Source of the DNA: CAINVV01 sp036508555
GTDB lineage: Bacteria > Bacteroidota > Bacteroidia > Bacteroidales > Prolixibacteraceae
DNA length: 24,481 nucleotides
NCBI GenBank assembly: GCA_036508555.1
Contig: DATCHD010000054.1
Coordinates: 1-24,481 of the forward strand
Direction: 5' to 3'
A program made the position numbers and the translations under genes. Shown here one piece after another: positions 5,882-13,464 of this stretch. Below the pieces are notes generated by a model, which saw nothing but the letters and a program-made list of their open reading frames with translations, was not told the origin of the DNA and did not search any database. Positions within the stretch are counted from its first letter, which is position 1. Each line of letters opens with the position of its first letter.

Positions 5882-7435
5882 TCAGCTTAGCTTAGCGAAT
5901 AATGTTTTGAGATTCACCTGCTTTCCAATAATGGATTTTACATCATCAATAGCCACCCGCTCCTGTTCCATGGTATCGCGGTAGCGGATGGTCACCGTAT
6001 TGTCCTCCATGGTCTGATGGTCGACCGTTACGCAGAAGGGTGTGCCAATGGCATCCTGGCGCCTGTAACGTTTTCCTATAGAATCCTTCTCATCGTACTG
6101 GCAGTTAAACTCAAACTTCAGCTCGTCAATGATTTCGCGGGCCTTTTCAGGAAGTCCTTCCTTCTTGATCAATGGCATAACAGCCAGCTTGACTGGAGCC
6201 AGGGGCGCCGGGAGTCTTAGCACTACCCGGATATCCTTCTTGCCATCTCCGCCGTCTATTTCTTCTTCGTGATAGGAAGCCGAAAGCACCTGAAGGAACA
6301 TCCTGTCTACACCAATCGAAGTCTCCACCACGAAAGGAACATAAGACTCATTTAACTCCGGATCAAAATATTGTATCTTCTTCCCGGAAAATTTCTGGTG
6401 CTGCGAGAGATCGAAATCGGTCCTGGAATGTATACCCTCCACTTCTTTGAAGCCAAAGGGAAACTTAAACTCAATGTCGACCGCGGCATTGGCATAATGG
6501 GCAAGCTTTTCATGGACGTGGAAACGATAGTTGGAATCCCCGAAACCAAGGGACTTGTGCCATTTCATCCGGGTCTCTTTCCAGTGTTCGAACCAGGTTA
6601 ACTCGGAACCGGGACGCACAAAAAACTGCATCTCCATTTGCTCGAATTCGCGCATCCGAAAGATAAACTGACGGGCAACGATCTCATTTCTAAACGCTTT
6701 GCCAATCTGTGCAATCCCGAAAGGAATCTTCATCCTTCCGGTCTTCTGAACGTTTAGATAATTAACAAAGATCCCCTGGGCGGTCTCAGGACGCAGATAG
6801 ATCTTTAGGGAACTATCCGCGGTAGAGCCCATTTCTGTGGAAAACATGAGGTTGAACTGCCTGACTTCGGTCCAGTTTCTGGTACCGGAAACCGGGCACA
6901 CAATTTCGTTATCTTCGATGATCTGTTTCAGTTCAACAAGATCAGAATTATTCAATGCCTGGGCGAAGCGATTGTGTAGCGCATCCCATTTTTGCTGGTT
7001 TTCGAGTACCCTGACATTGGTTTCCCGGAAAATTTTCTCATCGAACGACTCGCCAAAACGACCACGGGCCTTTTCAATTTCCTTGTCGATCTTCGCTTCT
7101 ATTTTTGCCAGTTCCTCTTCGATCAGTACATCCGCACGGTATCTTTTTTTAGAATCCTTGTTATCTATGAGCGGATCGCTGAAAGCATCCACATGGCCTG
7201 AAGCCTTCCAGATGGTCGGGTGCATAAAAATGGCAGAGTCGATTCCGACAATATTTTCATTCAACAAAATCATCGAATCCCACCAGTATTTTTTGATATT
7301 GTTCTTGAGTTCTACACCATTCTGGCCATAATCGTATACAGCTCCCAGTCCGTCATAAATTTCGCTGGACGGGAAAACAAATCCATACTCCTTGCTGTGT
7401 GCGATCAGCTTCTTAAAAAGATCTTCCTGGTTCAT
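5882..7435 (-). CDS. glyQS: Glycyl-tRNA synthetase, homodimeric (GlyQS) type
   Basis: This class II synthetase joins glycine to tRNA-Gly in the cytosol. The 517-residue protein is the single-chain alpha2 type rather than the alpha2beta2 GlyQ/GlyS pair. Visible landmarks are GFVFPSSEIYDGLGAVYDYG near the N-terminus, YLRPETAQGIF (213-223), motif 2 FRNEI with RQFIFRMREFEQMEMQFF (248-272), motif 3 ETSIGVDRMF (371-380), and the C-terminal anticodon-binding domain (about 410-517) with YRRQDAIGTPFCVTVD. Length and motif spacing are normal. It follows the DUF4834 gene by 9 bases, so the two are probably co-transcribed, and it ends at the bidirectional terminator. Confidence 0.97.
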   Translation of the reverse strand: MNQEDLFKKLIAHSKEYGFVFPSSEIYDGLGAVYDYGQNGVELKNNIKKYWWDSMILLNENIVGIDSAIFMHPTIWKASGHVDAFSDPLIDNKDSKKRYRADVLIEEELAKIEAKIDKEIEKARGRFGESFDEKIFRETNVRVLENQQKWDALHNRFAQALNNSDLVELKQIIEDNEIVCPVSGTRNWTEVRQFNLMFSTEMGSTADSSLKIYLRPETAQGIFVNYLNVQKTGRMKIPFGIAQIGKAFRNEIVARQFIFRMREFEQMEMQFFVRPGSELTWFEHWKETRMKWHKSLGFGDSNYRFHVHEKLAHYANAAVDIEFKFPFGFKEVEGIHSRTDFDLSQHQKFSGKKIQYFDPELNESYVPFVVETSIGVDRMFLQVLSASYHEEEIDGGDGKKDIRVVLRLPAPLAPVKLAVMPLIKKEGLPEKAREIIDELKFEFNCQYDEKDSIGKRYRRQDAIGTPFCVTVDHQTMEDNTVTIRYRDTMEQERVAIDDVKSIIGKQVNLKTLFAKLS

Positions 7436-7444
7436 TGTATAATT

Positions 7445-7729
7445 TTATTTTTTCACCTCCTCGAAATCGACATATTCGCCGTCATTTCGTCTGTGGATTT
7501 TCTCTCTCCTGTCAGTTCGTTCAACAGTTATGTTCCCGTGTGAAGAAGATTCAGGTCTCCTCCTGGCTTCTTCCTGGGCTTTAAGATCACGGTAAATTTT
7601 ATCTGCCGCCTTTTCAACCACTCTTGGTCCGAAATACCTCAGGAAAAACCTGAAGCCGTAATACAGCAAAAGCAGGATAAAAATTGTGTCAAAAAAAGTA
7701 ACAATGCTTAAGATGATAAAGAGTACCAT
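7445..7729 (-). CDS. DUF4834-type small membrane protein
   Basis: A 94-residue protein with one long N-terminal hydrophobic segment (about residues 2-30, rich in I, L and F). A basic, charged tail follows (RDLKAQEEARRRPES..., RTDRREKIHRRNDGEYVDFEEVKK). A membrane helix plus a short cytoplasmic tail ending in a GEYVDFEE-type motif is what I associate with DUF4834 in Bacteroidota; no function is known. It lies immediately upstream of glyQS (9-base gap) and has its own -7 element in the 37-base gap after the 912-residue gene. Confidence 0.7.
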   Translation of the reverse strand: MVLFIILSIVTFFDTIFILLLLYYGFRFFLRYFGPRVVEKAADKIYRDLKAQEEARRRPESSSHGNITVERTDRREKIHRRNDGEYVDFEEVKK

Positions 7730-7751
7730 GACATAAAAATTGAACAGCTGA

Positions 7752-7759
7752 CAAAAATA
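7752..7759 (-). promoter_or_regulatory. -7 promoter element for DUF4834-glyQS
   Basis: TATTTTTG on the minus strand matches TAnnTTTG, 22 bases before the ATG at 7729. The -33 region would fall inside the end of the upstream gene and shows no clear TTTG. Confidence 0.45.
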
Positions 7760-7766
7760 GTAAATT

Positions 7767-10505
7767 TTACTCGTTCGAGATCATTTGAAAATTTGATAAA
7801 TAACCATCCTTTGTCCCGGCAATAAGATTACAGACCCCAATATTTGCATTGAAAAATCCAATCGCTTCCAGGGTGCTGTTTGAAGGCAGCAAATTATTAA
7901 AAAGTGAGCCATCTTTTCTTACCAGGAAGGTTTTATTTTCGGCAGAAGACCTTAATTCGATCATTTTTTCTCCTTTAAACGTAAACAGTGAAGGAGCCTG
8001 ATCAATTTCGGATTTCAGGGATTGAGTAAAAATCAGCTTTCCAGCATCATCATACAGTGAAATTATCTGCTTATCTACGAACAGAAACTGAATGCTCCCA
8101 TCACCTTCGATATCTACCGGAAGGAAAAAATGATTGGCAGAAAAATTTCCAGCGTTAATTTTCTGCACGGAGCCATCAAATCCGATCAATCTCAGTTTTC
8201 CATGATCATCAGTGGTCACCATCATCGGCGTTTTCTTATCCATTTTAATGAGCGAGATATTATTCCCGGAATGTACAAAATCACCTTTCACTTTAACCCT
8301 TTCCTTGCCCTGCCGGTCGATGATATAGGTGCGGTTCCTGTCAAAATAGACCAGGTAATCTTTCGTTCCTGACTTGAAATATCGAACAGGTTGCTCCACC
8401 CGTTCTGCGCTCTGGTTGATTTGCCATCCTGCCAATTGTTTCCCGTTTTTGTCAAAATTATACACTTTCCGATCCTTGCAGGCAATAAGGTACCTGTAAT
8501 CTTTCTTTCCATCATAATCGACGACAGAAACCTCGTTGGTTGCCCCATATTTCAGCTTGACCGGAAAACTTCTTGATTCTATCCCATTCCTGCCAATCAG
8601 ATGAATCGCCTCCTCCGTATTAAAAAGGAGCTGGAATTCACCATTTTTGCGATAATCAATCAGCTTAATCTCGCCCATGACAGGTCCCTTTAGCTTGATT
8701 TTCCATCGTTCGCTGCCATCAGCATCAAGATCGATCAGGTTATTGTCGGCATCCTGGAAGACGAGGTCTTTCTGTGGATTATTCCCCGAATAGGAAACAA
8801 AAATTGGTTTCCCCCTTAAATTTGCCTTGAGAAGATACTTCCAAAATGGATCCTGAACTGGTACAGCATCCGGGTTAATATGAAGACTTGCAGTATTATA
8901 AACCATTCCATTTTCGAATCCCCACTGCCAGGTAATATTTTCCAACTTGTACAGACCTGAAGACTCTCTTTGTAAACTTCGATAGCGTTCCGGCACTAAA
9001 ATATCTTCAAAAAACGAAATTGATTGTCCTGGCCTGCTCCAAACAAAAAAATTGCTGCTTCTTGCCAGTCCGGAAGTGAATCCGGAATAAATCGGAGTCT
9101 CTTGAAGAAGTTCCCCTCTTTGAAGGAGGTTCATGTATCGTTTTAGGGATCCCGGTGTCGCACCCATTAAAATAAAGCCGTCTCCAGCGGTCATCCATCG
9201 TGTTTCAACAGAGCCAAAACACAAGGCACTGATCAGGGTTCCGAAATTAAGGGTAGGCACATTCCAGATATTATTTTTACCAGCTTCTTCAAAACCTGAA
9301 TCAGCAGACTCCTTTTTATTAGCTATTGCCCATTTTTTAACGGCAGAAATCAATGGATCATTTATTCCGGGTCTGACTTTCAACAGCAGAAAACGATTGT
9401 CCGTTTTTTCTTCCAGATTAAGATTAGTGAAGAAAGCTGCTGCTTCACCTGACCAGTTCGAGTTCAAATATTGCCTGATATCCAGGCTCAGTTTCTTGGA
9501 AAGTTCATTAAGATAGGTTTCATAATCGTCTGATTGCTTATACTTTTGAAGGAAACATCTGTAATCAGACAGATATTGAACAGGATTGGAAAATTGCTGT
9601 GACACAAAAAACGTCGTGGTAGCAGGCAGGTATTTTAGAAGGGTGCCCGGAAGAGGTTTTTGATTCCTAAAGGCATCCAGGTAGCTGACAAATATCGAAT
9701 CCGGAACAGAATAGCCGTTGATCATCAATTGATTACTCTTTTGGATAACATCAACTTCCGTCCATCTGGCATAATTTTGCCAAAACAGGTCGAGCAAAGG
9801 TGAAACCTGATAATATCGGGCCAAATATCCCGGCAGCGTCTTGTGGTTGATATAGATATTCAGGTCTGCATTTTCGGTCGAATTTTTATTAACCTTTTGA
9901 TAATAAGGATCATCCAGCAGAGAAGGAAGATCCAGTTGTTCGATGGCTTTCACAATAGACGAGCTGTCATTGCTGACCATCAGTAAGCCTTTGTAAAAAG
10001 TTACCAGCGTCTTTTGGGTTGCCCCATTCTTGTTCCATTCATAGAATTGAACCGGAACATTTTGAATCTCTTTCTCTGCAGGAATAATATTTCTGGACTG
10101 GAAATAGTTCCGGATAAATGTGTTAATGCTGTTCTTCTCTGCTATACTTCCTATTTCGGCCAGGTAAAGCTTCGAGCTATCCGTCGGCACCACAATTAAT
10201 TCTTTTTGACTGAGAAAATTTCCATCCTCTTTTTTATTATTCCTTAGCGAGTCGATGAATGCCAGATCGTTGTAAAGCAAAGAAACTTCATGAATGCCTT
10301 GCATCGATTGCCAGCCAGGGTTCTTTACCGTTTTTGAGGCAAAGTCCCCCAAGTTTCTGATTCTCACAAAAAACGGAGATTCCACGGGAACGGCCTTGAG
10401 CGGAGAGGTCCCGAAGTATTTTGATTCCCTGACAAAAAAATACCATCCGGCAGCCATTCCGGCAATTAAAAGGACGGTAAAGATTATAAACAGGCGTTTC
10501 CCCAT
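7767..10505 (-). CDS. Large membrane-anchored protein, DUF3352-like N-terminal part with propeller-like C-terminus
   Basis: A 912-residue protein. Residues 5-25 form one hydrophobic helix after a short basic start (MGKR), so it is probably an inner-membrane-anchored protein facing the periplasm. The next 500 or so residues (ESPFFVRIRNLGDF..., LLMVSNDSSSIVKAIEQL, YLPATTTFFVSQQF) have the look of DUF3352-like proteins, which begin with a statement of the type 'P.. F.ri.nl..f'. From about residue 560 to the end, repeated short strands with Asp/Gly turns occur (DADNNLIDLDADGSERWKI, NGEFQLLFNT, DYDGKKDYRYLIACKDRKVYNFDKNGKQ, DIEGDGSIQFLFVDKQ). These resemble PQQ/VCBS-type beta-propeller blades. No catalytic motif was recognised. 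It has its own -7 element downstream of the U32 gene. The two-part architecture is an interpretation. Confidence 0.6.
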   Translation of the reverse strand: MGKRLFIIFTVLLIAGMAAGWYFFVRESKYFGTSPLKAVPVESPFFVRIRNLGDFASKTVKNPGWQSMQGIHEVSLLYNDLAFIDSLRNNKKEDGNFLSQKELIVVPTDSSKLYLAEIGSIAEKNSINTFIRNYFQSRNIIPAEKEIQNVPVQFYEWNKNGATQKTLVTFYKGLLMVSNDSSSIVKAIEQLDLPSLLDDPYYQKVNKNSTENADLNIYINHKTLPGYLARYYQVSPLLDLFWQNYARWTEVDVIQKSNQLMINGYSVPDSIFVSYLDAFRNQKPLPGTLLKYLPATTTFFVSQQFSNPVQYLSDYRCFLQKYKQSDDYETYLNELSKKLSLDIRQYLNSNWSGEAAAFFTNLNLEEKTDNRFLLLKVRPGINDPLISAVKKWAIANKKESADSGFEEAGKNNIWNVPTLNFGTLISALCFGSVETRWMTAGDGFILMGATPGSLKRYMNLLQRGELLQETPIYSGFTSGLARSSNFFVWSRPGQSISFFEDILVPERYRSLQRESSGLYKLENITWQWGFENGMVYNTASLHINPDAVPVQDPFWKYLLKANLRGKPIFVSYSGNNPQKDLVFQDADNNLIDLDADGSERWKIKLKGPVMGEIKLIDYRKNGEFQLLFNTEEAIHLIGRNGIESRSFPVKLKYGATNEVSVVDYDGKKDYRYLIACKDRKVYNFDKNGKQLAGWQINQSAERVEQPVRYFKSGTKDYLVYFDRNRTYIIDRQGKERVKVKGDFVHSGNNISLIKMDKKTPMMVTTDDHGKLRLIGFDGSVQKINAGNFSANHFFLPVDIEGDGSIQFLFVDKQIISLYDDAGKLIFTQSLKSEIDQAPSLFTFKGEKMIELRSSAENKTFLVRKDGSLFNNLLPSNSTLEAIGFFNANIGVCNLIAGTKDGYLSNFQMISNE

Positions 10506-10519
10506 ATCAGTTTACTATT

Positions 10520-10527
10520 CAAAGGTA
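10520..10527 (-). promoter_or_regulatory. -7 promoter element for the 912-residue protein gene
   Basis: TACCTTTG on the minus strand matches TAnnTTTG, 14 bases before the ATG at 10505. It implies a very short leader. Confidence 0.45.
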
Positions 10528-10570
10528 AAAATAGCATTTAAACGAGGGAAAAGCCAACGAAGGCAATAAT

Positions 10571-11827
10571 CTATTGTGATTTTACCTGGGATGCATCGAC
10601 AATCCTGTAGATTTTATCGGATCTTCTGACTTTGGAAGGCACCGCCACCGAGCAATAACTTCCCTTGGGCGCTTCTTCTACCGGTTTTAGTTCGACCCTC
10701 ACCTCTTCGACAACAGTTTGAATCACACCGGTGCTGGGTCCTGTAATCATTATTTCATCGCCAGGTTTCAGGGAACCGGTTTCGAGCTTGAATTCCCCGA
10801 TGCCGATGTTGGTAAAGTAATTGGTGACCTTTCCGAGGTACACCCTTCTTTTTGTGGCCATTGATCCATAATTGCCGCTCCATTCACCCAACCGCTGACC
10901 CAGATAATACCCATCCCAGAATCCGCGGTTGAAAACGGTGGCCAGCCGATCATCCCAGTCCGCAACCTTCTCTGCGTTGAAGGTACCCTCCAGATAAGCA
11001 TTGGCGGCTTCGCGGTAGCACGCCACCACGCATTTGACATAATCAGCACTTCGTGCACGCCCTTCGATTTTCAGGACTGTGACGCCAGCATCGAGTATTT
11101 TATTCAGGAAGCCAATGGTTTTCAGGTCTTTGGGAGACATGATGTATTCGTTGTCGATCTCCAGTTCTGCCCCTGTTTCCTTGTCGGTAACGGTATAGGC
11201 CCTCCTGCAACTTTGCATGCAGGATCCTCTGTTAGCCGATGAATTCATCTCATGCAGCGAAAGATAACACTTGCCGGAGGTTGCCATACACAAGGCTCCG
11301 TGGACAAACATCTCGAGGCGGATGAGTTCTCCTCCCGGCCCCCGCAAATCATCCGCTTTGATCTTATTAGAAATTTCCCACACCCGACCGATATTCATCT
11401 CTCGAGCCAGCACCATCACATCGGCAAACTGCGCGTAAAATTTGACCGTCTCATAATTTGTAATATTCAATTGTGTCGAAATATGCACCTCCAGGTCGAT
11501 AGATCTGCATGCCTGAATGACCGCCAGGTCAGAGGCGATAACGGCAGAAACGCCCGCCTCTTTGGCCGCTTGAACGATTTTCTTAACCGTTTCAGCCTCT
11601 TCGTCAAAAACAACCGTATTAACCGTCAGATAGGTCTTAACCCCTGCATTTCCAGCTCTCCGTGCAATTTCCTTCAGGTCTTCCAAGGTGAAATTATTGG
11701 CCGATCTGGCTCTCATGTTGAGGTGTTCAACCCCAAAATACACAGAGCCAGCACCTGCTTGGATAGCTGCCATAAGTGATTCATAAGAACCAACCGGAGC
11801 CATTATTTCGATATTTTTATCAATCAT
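10571..11827 (-). CDS. trhP: U32-family tRNA hydroxylation protein (TrhP/YegQ-like)
   Basis: A 418-residue protein of the U32 'peptidase' family, which in characterised cases (E. coli YegQ/TrhP, B. subtilis homologues) makes 5-hydroxyuridine at tRNA position 34 using prephenate. The N-terminal barrel begins IEIMAPVGSYESLMAAIQAGAGSVYFG. The family signature EMFVHGALC...GKCYLS spans 172-190, and cysteines at 180, 187, 203 and 207 are placed to bind an iron-sulfur cluster. SPKDLKTIGFLNKILDAGVTVLKIEGR (231-257) is also typical. The C-terminal 80 residues form the expected small beta domain (YLGKVTNYF, GDEIMITGPSTG). A -7 element sits at 11847-11854. The gene is divergent from the GH32-like gene. 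Confidence 0.88.
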   Translation of the reverse strand: MIDKNIEIMAPVGSYESLMAAIQAGAGSVYFGVEHLNMRARSANNFTLEDLKEIARRAGNAGVKTYLTVNTVVFDEEAETVKKIVQAAKEAGVSAVIASDLAVIQACRSIDLEVHISTQLNITNYETVKFYAQFADVMVLAREMNIGRVWEISNKIKADDLRGPGGELIRLEMFVHGALCMATSGKCYLSLHEMNSSANRGSCMQSCRRAYTVTDKETGAELEIDNEYIMSPKDLKTIGFLNKILDAGVTVLKIEGRARSADYVKCVVACYREAANAYLEGTFNAEKVADWDDRLATVFNRGFWDGYYLGQRLGEWSGNYGSMATKRRVYLGKVTNYFTNIGIGEFKLETGSLKPGDEIMITGPSTGVIQTVVEEVRVELKPVEEAPKGSYCSVAVPSKVRRSDKIYRIVDASQVKSQ

Positions 11828-11846
11828 TTCAATGATTTAAGCAGGC

Positions 11847-11854
11847 CAAAATTA
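11847..11854 (-). promoter_or_regulatory. -7 promoter element for the U32 gene
   Basis: TAATTTTG on the minus strand matches TAnnTTTG, 19 bases before the ATG at 11827. Confidence 0.45.
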
Positions 11855-11871
11855 CAATTTTATATCTGGAA

Positions 11872-11883
11872 GCAGAATTCTGC
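11872..11883. promoter_or_regulatory. 12-bp perfect palindrome between divergent genes
   Basis: GCAGAATTCTGC is a perfect palindrome, placed between the -7 elements of the divergent U32 and GH32-like genes. It could be an operator for a dimeric regulator, but no regulator gene is adjacent and a chance palindrome of this size is not excluded. Confidence 0.25.
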
Positions 11884-11914
11884 CAGTCTCGCGACATTGT
11901 TTTCGTTTAAACAG

Positions 11915-11922
11915 TATATTTG
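11915..11922 (+). promoter_or_regulatory. -7 promoter element for the GH32-like gene
   Basis: TATATTTG matches TAnnTTTG and lies 45 bases before ATG 11968. It overlaps the TTG at 11920, which argues against that TTG as the translation start. Confidence 0.5.
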
Positions 11923-11967
11923 AATAGATTCCTTCGGGGATACCAACAAATCTTAACTCCCAATACC

Positions 11968-13407
11968 ATGAAGTATCTAATATATTCTATCACTGTACTT
12001 TTAATACTCATTTCGGCGAAATCAGATACTAAATATTACAACGAGAAATTACGGCCACAATATCATTTTTCTCCTGAAAAGAACTGGTTATTTGAATCTA
12101 ATGGGATAGTATATTACCGGGGGGAGTATCATCTCTTTCATCAGAATATTTCGATCGATAAAAAAATATTTACCAGTGAGCTGGGGCATAGTGTCAGCAA
12201 GGACCTTATTCATTGGAAACATCTGCCGAACGCCTTCACGCCTGATGAAAAAGCCATTGATATGGCTACCTTCCGTCCGATGGCGGGAAGTGCGGTAATC
12301 GATTCTTTGAACGTATCCGGTTTGCAGCAGAAAGAGGATAAGACAATGCTGATTTTTTATTCTGACAGCCAGGGAAATCAGAATATGGCTTTTAGCAATG
12401 ACCGAGGGACCACCTGGACGAAATATGCCAAAAATCCTGTCATCAGCAATCCCGGCGAGGATGCCCAGGATCCTAAGGTCTTTTATCATGCGCCCTCGGG
12501 GAGATGGATTATGGCTTTGTACAGGGGAATTCCTGCGGGTTCAAAAGGTACTGGTATTTCATTTTACAGTTCAAAAGATCTGCTGCAATGGGAGTTGGGC
12601 AGTCATCTGGAGGGATTCACCGAATGTCCGGATATTTTTGAAGTGTCGTTTGAAGGGAAATCTTCTGAAAAGAAATGGGTGGTTCTGAGCGGCAGCGGAG
12701 ATTATAAAGTTGGCTCATTCGACGGCATCACTTTTAAGCCCGAGACCGGGATGCAGAAACTCGATTGTGGGAAAAATTTCTTTGCCACCCAGACCGTTTC
12801 AAATTCACCAGACTCAAAAGTGATCCAAATGGCCTGGATGAAGGGGGGTGAATATCCGGATATGGCTTTCAACGGTCAAATGAGTTTCCCCGTTGAACTT
12901 TCTCTCAGGTCATCGAAAAAGGGCCCCATCCTTTGCAGGAAACCGATCGCAGCAATTTCCACGCTGTTTGATCATGAGTTGATTAAGAAGAATAAAAACA
13001 TCATCCCCGGACTTAACGACAATTTACTTGGAGGCTTAAAAGGTGACGCCATTTATATTAAAACGGTATTGATGCCAAAAACAGCGGATAGTTTTGGATT
13101 CATAGTCCGCAACGGGAAACAATCGAATGGAACTGATATCCATTACGATACTGCCAAAAAAATACTGGACGTCAATGGAAGTAAAGTGACCATTGAACCC
13201 ATTGATGGGAAAATTGAGTTTGAGATTCTCCTGGACCGCTCCTCTCTTGAAATCTTTATCAACGGTGGCGAAATGGCCATAAGCACCTGCTTTTTACCAA
13301 CACAGAAGGAGGAAGGTCTGCTTCTTTATTCCCAGGGGGGAGAACTCTTTGTGGAGTTATTAGAGGCACATTCCCTGAAAACCGCTTGGTCAAATAAGAC
13401 TAATTAA
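11968..13407 (+). CDS. Secreted GH32-like five-blade propeller protein with altered active-site motif
   Basis: A 479-residue protein from ATG 11968, starting with a signal peptide (about residues 1-19). An upstream TTG at 11920 is unlikely because it overlaps the promoter element. The order of blocks follows GH32 fructosidases: HFSPEKNW...VYYRGEYHLFHQ (33-59), GHSVSKDLIHWKHLP (73-87), GSAVID (107-112), DPKVFYH (168-174), TECPDIFEV (218-226), QMAWMKGGEYPDMAFNGQMSFPVELSLR (287-314), and a C-terminal beta-sandwich with DRSSLEIFINGGE (423-435). The usual WMNDPNG nucleophile motif reads WLFESNG (40-46), with Glu43 in place of the catalytic Asp, and the RDP motif reads QDP. The acid/base Glu of the EC motif (Glu219) is kept. 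It may be an inactive or re-purposed relative. No SusC/SusD or other fructan genes are nearby. Confidence 0.8.
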   Translation: MKYLIYSITVLLILISAKSDTKYYNEKLRPQYHFSPEKNWLFESNGIVYYRGEYHLFHQNISIDKKIFTSELGHSVSKDLIHWKHLPNAFTPDEKAIDMATFRPMAGSAVIDSLNVSGLQQKEDKTMLIFYSDSQGNQNMAFSNDRGTTWTKYAKNPVISNPGEDAQDPKVFYHAPSGRWIMALYRGIPAGSKGTGISFYSSKDLLQWELGSHLEGFTECPDIFEVSFEGKSSEKKWVVLSGSGDYKVGSFDGITFKPETGMQKLDCGKNFFATQTVSNSPDSKVIQMAWMKGGEYPDMAFNGQMSFPVELSLRSSKKGPILCRKPIAAISTLFDHELIKKNKNIIPGLNDNLLGGLKGDAIYIKTVLMPKTADSFGFIVRNGKQSNGTDIHYDTAKKILDVNGSKVTIEPIDGKIEFEILLDRSSLEIFINGGEMAISTCFLPTQKEEGLLLYSQGGELFVELLEAHSLKTAWSNKTN

Positions 13408-13418
13408 GTTTATATTTG
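13386..13418 (+). promoter_or_regulatory. Promoter for dxs (-33 TTG, -7 TATATTTG)
   Basis: TATATTTG at 13411-13418 matches the -7 consensus. A TTG at 13386-13388, inside the end of the GH32-like gene, sits 22 bases upstream, close to the usual spacing. dxs starts 46 bases after the -7 element. Confidence 0.5.
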
Positions 13419-13464
13419 TAGCCTGATTTGACATTCATTTTTTGATTCCAAAAGTTCGGTTTTA

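Noticed and set aside
11920..11967. Longer N-terminus of the GH32-like protein from TTG 11920
   Set aside because: The TTG overlaps the -7 element at 11915-11922, and the extension would place 16 non-hydrophobic residues before a normal signal peptide.
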